A DNA stretch of 11,133 nucleotides, taken from the NCBI GenBank assembly GCA_030050125.1, contig JASIJN010000574.1, positions 1-11,133 on the forward strand. Direction: 5' to 3'. The notes below the pieces were generated by a model. It was not told where the DNA came from. It saw nothing but the letters and a program-made list of their open reading frames with translations, and did not search any database. The translations under genes were made by a program, and so were the position numbers. The number at the start of each line of letters is the position of its first letter. Position 1 is the stretch's first letter. Origin of the DNA: Streptosporangiaceae bacterium. Its GTDB lineage: Bacteria > Actinomycetota > Actinomycetes > Streptosporangiales > Streptosporangiaceae. This document shows, piece after piece, positions 6,382-11,133 of the stretch.

Positions 6382-7263
6382 GTGGGCGCTGATTCCTACG
6401 GAGGCCCCTTCCCCGGGGCGTACCTGAGCGCGGGGACCTCGTCGTTCTCGGAGTTTCTCGCGGCCGCGGCCCCCAGGCTGCTGCCGCAGGCGCCGGAAGC
6501 GGGCTCGCTGGCGCGTGACCTGCCGCACGGGACCACGATCGTCGCCGCGGCCTGCGAGGGCGGCGTGGTCATGGCCGGCGACCGCCGGGCCACGGCCGGG
6601 AACATGATCATGCAGCGCGACATCGACAAGGTGTTCCGCAGCGACGAGTTCTCCGGCATCGGCATCGCCGGCGTGGCCGGCATCGGGATCGAGCTGGTCC
6701 GGCTGTTCCAGGTCGAGCTCGAGCACTACGAGAAGCTCGAGGGCCATGCCCTGTCCCTGGACGGGAAGGCGAACCGGCTGGCCAGCATGGTGCGCGGCAA
6801 CATCGGCGGGGCGATGCAGGGCCTGGTCGTGGTGCCGCTGTTCTGCGGCTACGACGAGGACACCGGCGCCGGCCGGATCTTCAGCTACGACGTGGCCGGC
6901 GGCCGCTACGAGGAGCACAGGTTCCATGCGATCGGATCCGGCTCGGTCTTCGCCCGGGGCTCGCTGAAGAAGCTCTACCGCGACGGCATGCCGGCCTCGG
7001 ACGCCGTGCTGGCCTGCATGCAGGCGCTCTACGATGCCGCCGACGACGACTCCGCCACCGGCGGGCCCGACGTGACCAGGCGCATCTACCCGGTGGTCGC
7101 GACGATCACCGCCGACGGCTTCGAGCGGCTGACCGACGGGGCGGCCGCGCAGTACGCCCAGGCGGTCATCGAGGGCCGGATGGCCGACCCCGACGGCCCG
7201 CCGGCGCGGCTGCACGCGGCGGACAGCGGGAACGGAGTGCGGACCGCGCTGCCCCCGCGTTGA
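6382..7263 (+). CDS. prcB: 20S proteasome beta subunit PrcB (catalytic)
   Basis: PrcB forms the two inner heptameric rings that hold the proteolytic sites. The 293-aa precursor has a 50-residue propeptide; autocleavage after Gly50 in LPHG-TTIVA exposes Thr51 as the N-terminal nucleophile. In mature numbering the catalytic set Thr1, Asp17 and Lys33 is present (precursor Thr51, Asp67, Lys83, in [10 protein letters not shown] and IDKVFR). The GSGS loop and [10 protein letters not shown], which carry the Ser129 and Asp166/Ser169 regions, are conserved as in the M. tuberculosis subunit. Start GTG 6382 follows GGAAGG (6370-6375) with a 6-nt gap. It precedes prcA by 48 nt, the standard prcBA order. 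Nothing suggests loss of activity. Confidence 0.97.
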   Translation: MGADSYGGPFPGAYLSAGTSSFSEFLAAAAPRLLPQAPEAGSLARDLPHGTTIVAAACEGGVVMAGDRRATAGNMIMQRDIDKVFRSDEFSGIGIAGVAGIGIELVRLFQVELEHYEKLEGHALSLDGKANRLASMVRGNIGGAMQGLVVVPLFCGYDEDTGAGRIFSYDVAGGRYEEHRFHAIGSGSVFARGSLKKLYRDGMPASDAVLACMQALYDAADDDSATGGPDVTRRIYPVVATITADGFERLTDGAAAQYAQAVIEGRMADPDGPPARLHAADSGNGVRTALPPR

Positions 7264-7311
7264 CACCAGTCCAGTCTCCAGCCCCACCAGCACAGTGAGG
7301 AAAACCCAGCG

Positions 7312-8145
7312 GTGACGATGCCGTTCTATGTCTCGCCCGAGCAGGCGATGAAGGACAAGGCGGACTACGCGCGCAAGGCCATCACGCGCATCCGCAGCGG
7401 CGTCGTGATCACCTGCGACGCCGGCATCCTGTTCATCGCGCCGAACCCGTCCCGCGCGCTGCGGAAGTTCAGCGAGATCTACGACAGGATCGCGTTCGCC
7501 GCGGTGGGCCGGTACAACGAGTTCGAGAACCTGCGCAAGGCGGGGGTGCGCTACGCGGACATGACCGGCTTCGCCTACGACCGCCAGGACGTCACCGCGC
7601 GCGGGCTGGCCAACTGGTACGCCCAGCTGCTCGGCACGATCTTCACCGACAGCCCGAAGCCGTACGAGGTCGAGATCGTGGTGGCCGAGGTGGGAAAGAC
7701 GGCGGAGGACGACCAGATCTACCGGATCACATTCGACGGCTCGGTGACCGACGAGCACGGCTTCGTGGTCATCGGCGGCCAGGCCGACCAGGTGGCCGCC
7801 TCGCTCAAGGAGCGGTACGCCGACGGGATGACGCTGTCCGGCGCGTTCGCGGTGGCGATCGCGGCGCTGGCCGGCAACGGGGACCGGGCCGAGGTCACCG
7901 CGGCCCAGCTCGAGGTGGCCCTGCTGGACCGGGAGCGGCCGCACCGGACGTTCCGCCGGCTGACCGGTGCCCGGCTGGAGACGCTGCTCGGCGAGGCCAT
8001 CGCGGACGGGAAGAAGCCCGAGGCGATCGCCGAGGGCGGCGCCGGGGAAGACCAGGAGGAGGCTGCCGGGCCGCCGGCCGACCCGAACGCGGCAGACGCC
8101 GCGAACGCCGCGAACGGCTCAGAGGGCGCGGGCACGGCGCAATAG
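7312..8145 (+). CDS. prcA: 20S proteasome alpha subunit PrcA
   Basis: PrcA builds the outer, non-catalytic rings that form the gated entry pore and the docking surface for the C-terminus of Mpa. The 277-aa product has the alpha-type N-terminus MTMPFYVSPEQAM, in register with the M. tuberculosis gate sequence, and then the usual fold (NPSRALRKFSEIYDR, GTIFTDSPKPYEVE, YRITFDGS). GTG 7312 is preferred because it reproduces this register and lies 10 nt after the TGAGGA ribosome site; ATG 7318 would remove two gate residues. No catalytic Thr is expected or seen. The last ~45 residues form an acidic, Ala/Gly/Asn-rich and probably disordered tail, making the protein about 30 residues longer than the mycobacterial subunit. 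Confidence 0.96.
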   Translation: MTMPFYVSPEQAMKDKADYARKAITRIRSGVVITCDAGILFIAPNPSRALRKFSEIYDRIAFAAVGRYNEFENLRKAGVRYADMTGFAYDRQDVTARGLANWYAQLLGTIFTDSPKPYEVEIVVAEVGKTAEDDQIYRITFDGSVTDEHGFVVIGGQADQVAASLKERYADGMTLSGAFAVAIAALAGNGDRAEVTAAQLEVALLDRERPHRTFRRLTGARLETLLGEAIADGKKPEAIAEGGAGEDQEEAAGPPADPNAADAANAANGSEGAGTAQ

Positions 8146-8162
8146 ACCGGGGCCGGCCGATG

Positions 8163-8168
8163 TAGTGT
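8163..8168 (+). promoter_or_regulatory. -10 box of the aldehyde dehydrogenase unit (TAGTGT)
   Basis: TAGTGT stands 17 nt after the prcA stop and exactly 7 nt before GTG 8176, which opens a 15-codon mini-ORF. The hexamer is identical to the -10 box of the divergent exonuclease gene. There is no recognisable -35 at 16-18 nt. If active, it would drive the dehydrogenase and probably pafA. Confidence 0.42.
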
Positions 8169-8175
8169 CGAAGAC

Positions 8176-8223
8176 GTGGGCACGGCCGGGAGACCGGCCG
8201 ACCGGCCTGGGGAGGAACAGTGA
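8176..8223 (+). CDS. Leaderless mini-ORF upstream of the aldehyde dehydrogenase (15 aa)
   Basis: The peptide would be [15 protein letters not shown]. The GTG lies 7 nt after a TAGTGT -10 box, and the TGA overlaps the dehydrogenase GTG (8220) as GTGA. The frame runs through a GGCCGG/CCGGCC hairpin and through the ribosome site, so its translation could open that structure. Support is positional only. Confidence 0.3.
   Translation: MGTAGRPADRPGEEQ
8184..8199 (+). promoter_or_regulatory. GNRA-capped hairpin before the dehydrogenase ribosome site
   Basis: GGCCGG (8184-8189) and CCGGCC (8194-8199) form a perfect 6-bp stem closed by a GAGA tetraloop. A second CCGGCC at 8202-8207 offers an alternative partner nearer the ribosome site GGAGG (8211-8215). 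A GGCCGGCC palindrome at 8151-8158 lies upstream, before the predicted start. Two competing stems inside a mini-ORF suggest a translation-controlled leader, though short G/C repeats are common in such DNA. Confidence 0.33.
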
Positions 8224-9680
8224 CGGCTGACCTGGCGACCATCACCGGCATGGCGGTGCCGACGGCGCTGATGATCGGCGGCGAGTGGACCGGCGGCCGG
8301 GCCGGCGTGGTGCCGGTGATCGACCCGGCCACCGAGGACGCCGTGGCCGAGGTGGCCAGCGCGAGCATCGAGGACGGCCTGGACGCGGTCACCGCCGCTT
8401 ACGAGGCGCTGCCGCGCTGGGCCGCGACCCCGCCCCGTGAACGGGGCGAGTGCCTGCGCCGGGCCTGGGAGCTGATGATCGGCCGGTCCGACGCGCTGGC
8501 CCGGCTGATGGTCCTGGAGAACGGCAAGGCGCTCAGGGATGCCAGGGCCGAGATCACCTACGCCGCCGAGTTCTTCCGCTGGTACGCCGAGGAGGCGGTC
8601 AGGAACGAGGGCTCGCTGGTCACCGCGCCGTCCGGGGCCAACCGGATCATGGTGCAGCACCAGCCGGTCGGGGTCAGCGTCCTGGTCACCCCGTGGAACT
8701 TCCCGGCGGCCATGGCCACCCGCAAGATCGGGCCCGCCCTGGCGGCGGGCTGCACCCTGGTCCTCAAGCCCGCCAAGGAGACGCCGCTGTCGGCGTTCGC
8801 GGTGGCCGAGATCCTGCGCGAGGCCGGCGTCCCCGGCGGGGTGGTGAACGTGCTCACCACGGCCAAGGCGGGCCCTCTTGTCGCCGCCATGCTCGCGGAC
8901 CCTCGGGTGCGCAAACTGTCGTTCACCGGGTCCACCGAGGTCGGCCGGTCGCTGCTGGCGACCGCCGCGCAGACCGTCACGAACTGCTCGATGGAGCTGG
9001 GCGGCAATGCCCCGTTCCTGGTCTTCGAGGACGCGGACCTGGATGCGGCGCTCGACGGGGCGTTCCTGGCCAAGATGCGCAATGGCGGCGAGGCGTGCAC
9101 CGCGGCGAACCGGTTCTACGTACACGAGGCGGTGGCGGATGAGTTCAGCCGCCGGTTCGCCGAGCGGCTGGCCGGGCTCAACGTCGGCCCGGGGCTCGAC
9201 GAGGGGACCGACCTCGGCCCGCTGGTCAACGAGGACACCCGGTCCAAGGTGGCCAGCCTGGTCGACGACGCCACCAAGACCGGCGGCCGGGTGCTCACCG
9301 GCGGGCACGTGCCGGACCGGCGGGGGTACTTCTACCAGCCCACGGTGCTGGACGAGGTGCCGGCCGACGCCGGCATCCTGTCGGAGGAGATCTTCGGCCC
9401 GGTCGCGCCGATCGTCCGGTTCACCGACCAGGACGAGGCGATCGCGCTGGCCAACGGGACCGAGTACGGCCTGGTGTCGTACCTGTATACCCGCGATCTG
9501 CGCCGCGCCCTACGGGTCGCGGAGGCGCTGGAGGCGGGCATGGTCGGCGTCAACCGTGGCGTCGTGTCCGACCCGGCGGCGCCGTTCGGCGGGGTGAAGC
9601 AGTCGGGCCTGGGCCGTGAGGGCGCGCACGACGGCCTGCTGGAGTTCACCGAGACCAAGTACATCGCGGTGGACTGGTAA
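8220..9680 (+). CDS. NAD(P)-dependent aldehyde dehydrogenase, succinate-semialdehyde dehydrogenase-like
   Basis: This enzyme oxidises an aldehyde to a carboxylate. The 486-aa product has the full aldehyde dehydrogenase set: TPWNFP with Asn160, Lys183 in LKPAKE, the cofactor loop FTGSTEVG (residues 235-242), general base Glu259 in MELGGNAPF and the nucleophile Cys293 in [12 protein letters not shown]. The Cys block followed by ANR, and the ending [14 protein letters not shown], are closest to succinate-semialdehyde dehydrogenases (GabD), but the true substrate cannot be fixed from sequence. GTG 8220 has GGAGG 4 nt upstream and overlaps a mini-ORF stop; ATG 8250 is an in-frame alternative. It lies 74 nt after prcA and only 10 nt before pafA, so it probably shares a transcript with the Pup ligase. 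No step of pupylation needs such an enzyme, and this location is unlike the mycobacterial locus. Confidence 0.93.
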   Translation: MTADLATITGMAVPTALMIGGEWTGGRAGVVPVIDPATEDAVAEVASASIEDGLDAVTAAYEALPRWAATPPRERGECLRRAWELMIGRSDALARLMVLENGKALRDARAEITYAAEFFRWYAEEAVRNEGSLVTAPSGANRIMVQHQPVGVSVLVTPWNFPAAMATRKIGPALAAGCTLVLKPAKETPLSAFAVAEILREAGVPGGVVNVLTTAKAGPLVAAMLADPRVRKLSFTGSTEVGRSLLATAAQTVTNCSMELGGNAPFLVFEDADLDAALDGAFLAKMRNGGEACTAANRFYVHEAVADEFSRRFAERLAGLNVGPGLDEGTDLGPLVNEDTRSKVASLVDDATKTGGRVLTGGHVPDRRGYFYQPTVLDEVPADAGILSEEIFGPVAPIVRFTDQDEAIALANGTEYGLVSYLYTRDLRRALRVAEALEAGMVGVNRGVVSDPAAPFGGVKQSGLGREGAHDGLLEFTETKYIAVDW

Positions 9681-9690
9681 GCGAGGCGCC

Positions 9691-11049
9691 ATGGACAGGC
9701 GAATCTTCGGGCTGGAGAACGAGTACGGCGTCACGTGCACGTTCCGGGGACAGCGCCGCCTGTCCCCGGACGAGGTGGCCAGGTACCTGTTCCGCCGGGT
9801 GGTCTCCTGGGGCCGCAGCAGCAACGTGTTCCTGCGCAACGGCGCCCGGCTCTACCTGGACGTGGGCAGCCACCCCGAGTACGCCACCCCGGAGTGCGAC
9901 AACCTGATCGACCTGGTGGTGCACGACAAGGCGGGCGAGCGGATCCTGGAGGGCCTGCTCGTCGACGCGGACCGGCGGCTGCGCGAAGAGGGCATCGCCG
10001 GCGATATCTACCTGTTCAAGAACAACACCGACTCGGCGGGCAACTCCTACGGCTGTCACGAGAACTACCTGGTCGGCAGGCATGGCGAGTTCAGCAGGCT
10101 GGCCGACATCCTGATCCCGTTCCTGGTCACCCGGCAGATCATCTGCGGGGCCGGCAAGGTCCTGCAGACCCCGCGCGGCGCGGTGTACTGCGTCAGCCAG
10201 CGCGCCGAGCACATCTGGGAGGGCGTCTCGTCGGCCACCACCCGGTCCCGGCCGATCATCAACACCAGGGACGAGCCGCACGCGGACGCCGAGCGGTTCC
10301 GGCGGCTGCACGTGATCGTGGGCGACTCGAACATGAGCGAGACCACCATGCTGCTCAAGGTCGGCGCGACCGACCTGGTGCTGCGGATGGTCGAGGCCGG
10401 CACGGTGATGCGCGACCTGACGCTGGAGAACCCGATCCGGGCCATCCGCGACGTCAGCCACGACATGACCGGCCGCCGCAAGGTGCGGCTGGCCAACGGG
10501 CGCGAGGTGAGCGCGCTCGACATCCAGCAGGAGTACCTGTCCAAGGCCAGGGATTTCTCCGACCGCAAGGGCCCGGACCCGATCACCGAGCGGGTGCTCG
10601 ACCTGTGGGAGCTGACCCTGCGCGCGGTGCAGAGCGGCGACCTCGGCCTGGTGGCCAGGGAGATCGACTGGGTGACCAAGTACCAGCTGATCGAGCGGTA
10701 CCGGGTCAAGCACGACCTGCCGCTGTCCTCGCCCCGGGTGGCCCAGCTCGACCTGGCCTACCACGACGTGCACCGCGGCCGCGGCCTGTACTACCTGCTG
10801 CAGCGCCGCGGCGCCGTGGAGCGCGCCTGCCGCGACCTGGACATATTCCAGGCCAAGTCGGTGCCGCCGCAGACCACCCGGGCCCGGCTGCGCGGTGAGT
10901 TCATCCGGCGCGCGCAGGAGCGGCGGCGCGACTTCACCGTCGACTGGGTGCACCTGAAGCTCAACGACCAGGCCCAGCGCACCGTGCTGTGCAAGGACCC
11001 GTTCCGCTCCGTGGATGACCGCGTGGAGAAGCTCATCGCCGGCATGTAA
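9691..11049 (+). CDS. pafA: PafA, Pup-protein ligase
   Basis: PafA uses ATP to phosphorylate the C-terminal Glu of deamidated Pup and joins it to substrate lysines. The 452-aa product equals the M. tuberculosis protein in length. It shows the nucleotide/magnesium motif GLENEYG (residues 7-13), the catalytic Asp57 in [31 protein letters not shown], the NTRDEPHAD block and the characteristic C-terminus [24 protein letters not shown]. It lacks the Dop loop, which separates it from the paralogue encoded at 4414-5931. ATG 9691 follows GCGAGG with a short 4-nt gap and lies 10 nt after the dehydrogenase stop. In-frame codons further upstream run into the dehydrogenase gene and do not match the family. 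No separate promoter is visible, so expression probably depends on the dehydrogenase transcript. Confidence 0.97.
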   Translation: MDRRIFGLENEYGVTCTFRGQRRLSPDEVARYLFRRVVSWGRSSNVFLRNGARLYLDVGSHPEYATPECDNLIDLVVHDKAGERILEGLLVDADRRLREEGIAGDIYLFKNNTDSAGNSYGCHENYLVGRHGEFSRLADILIPFLVTRQIICGAGKVLQTPRGAVYCVSQRAEHIWEGVSSATTRSRPIINTRDEPHADAERFRRLHVIVGDSNMSETTMLLKVGATDLVLRMVEAGTVMRDLTLENPIRAIRDVSHDMTGRRKVRLANGREVSALDIQQEYLSKARDFSDRKGPDPITERVLDLWELTLRAVQSGDLGLVAREIDWVTKYQLIERYRVKHDLPLSSPRVAQLDLAYHDVHRGRGLYYLLQRRGAVERACRDLDIFQAKSVPPQTTRARLRGEFIRRAQERRRDFTVDWVHLKLNDQAQRTVLCKDPFRSVDDRVEKLIAGM

Positions 11050-11054
11050 CACGA

Positions 11055-11076
11055 AAAGTAAGCAGCCGACTACTTT
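11055..11076 (+). repeat. AT-rich inverted repeat after pafA
   Basis: AAAGTA (11055-11060) and TACTTT (11071-11076) are perfect inverted arms with a 10-nt spacer, in an unusually AT-rich spot just after the pafA stop. With one mismatch the arms extend to 8 bp. It could be an operator for the downstream gene or a weak hairpin; 6-bp arms alone are not proof. Confidence 0.3.
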
Positions 11077-11083
11077 CCGTCGC

Positions 11084-11089
11084 TAAGAT
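11084..11089 (+). promoter_or_regulatory. -10-like box (TAAGAT) for a downstream gene
   Basis: TAAGAT fits the TAnnnT pattern and lies 35 nt after the pafA stop, next to the AT-rich inverted repeat. No good -35 is seen. It is followed by a GGGGG ribosome-site-like run (11116-11120) and a GTG at 11128. Confidence 0.38.
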
Positions 11090-11127
11090 CGGAGCGGGTC
11101 GCTCATCCGACAAGCGGGGGTAGTTCG

Positions 11128-11133
11128 GTGCCG
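11128..11133 (+). CDS. Possible start of the next gene (two codons visible)
   Basis: GTG CCG at the window edge follows a G-rich run with a 7-nt gap and lies downstream of a TAAGAT box. In several actinobacteria an FKBP-type prolyl isomerase follows pafA, but nothing here identifies the product. Confidence 0.22.

Noticed and set aside
7264..7311. Repeated CCAG tetranucleotides in the prcB-prcA gap
   Set aside because: Too short and irregular to call a binding site; more likely an unstructured C-rich leader to the prcA ribosome site.
7719..9308. 529-aa open frame on the - strand spanning prcA and the dehydrogenase
   Set aside because: It crosses two real genes in antisense and shows no conserved motif; typical of high-GC DNA.
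9616..9690. 25-residue N-terminal extension of pafA inside the dehydrogenase gene
   Set aside because: The PafA family starts at the residue encoded by ATG 9691, which has a nearby GAGG site and gives exactly the usual 452 residues.
1..11133. CRISPR array, tRNA, rRNA, insertion sequence or attachment site
   Set aside because: I saw no regularly spaced repeats, cloverleaf arms, transposase motifs or terminal inverted repeats.

Overview
The window is a high-GC, gene-dense stretch from an actinobacterium. It carries an essentially complete Pup-proteasome locus: Mpa/ARC unfoldase, Dop, Pup, both 20S subunits and the Pup ligase PafA. Pup tagging together with a bacterial 20S proteasome, GTG starts, strong G/C bias at third codon positions and actinobacterial TAnnnT -10 boxes all point to Actinomycetota. 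The genus cannot be read from the sequence; a filamentous actinomycete of the Streptosporangiales type is only a guess.

Layout. Positions 1-116 (- strand) hold the first 38 codons of a RecB-family (PD-(D/E)XK) exonuclease, divergent from everything else. All other genes are on the + strand: an M50 site-2-type membrane protease with a C-terminal CBS-like region (236-1393), tRNA m1A58 methyltransferase trmI (1386-2288), a possible 56-codon small ORF (2285-2455), mpa/arc (2461-4275), dop (4414-5931), pup (6066-6275), prcB (6382-7263), prcA (7312-8145), an SSADH-like aldehyde dehydrogenase (8220-9680) and pafA (9691-11049). The last bases hold a -10-like box and perhaps the start codon of another gene.

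How it works together. Pup here ends in Gln, so Dop must first deamidate it to Glu. PafA then ligates it to substrate lysines. Mpa binds Pup through its N-terminal coiled coils, unfolds the substrate and docks on the PrcA ring through its C-terminal GQYL. PrcB (catalytic Thr51 after propeptide removal) cleaves the substrate, and Dop can also remove Pup again. The protease and ligation parts look intact, with the expected catalytic residues. The aldehyde dehydrogenase is not a Pup-pathway enzyme, but it sits between prcA and pafA and ends only 10 nt before pafA, so it probably shares a transcript with the ligase.

The most unusual signal is in the 5' ends rather than in the proteins. Several TAnnnT boxes lie exactly 7 nt (one case 8 nt) upstream of an ATG or GTG, the signature of leaderless transcripts: the M50 gene, the divergent exonuclease gene, a pair of chained 8-codon mini-ORFs in front of dop, and a 15-codon mini-ORF in front of the aldehyde dehydrogenase. 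The mini-ORFs end in ATGA/GTGA overlaps with the next start, which suggests that translation of dop and of the dehydrogenase is coupled to leaderless upstream peptides. This is read from sequence only and is not proven. I found no CRISPR array, tRNA, rRNA or mobile element.
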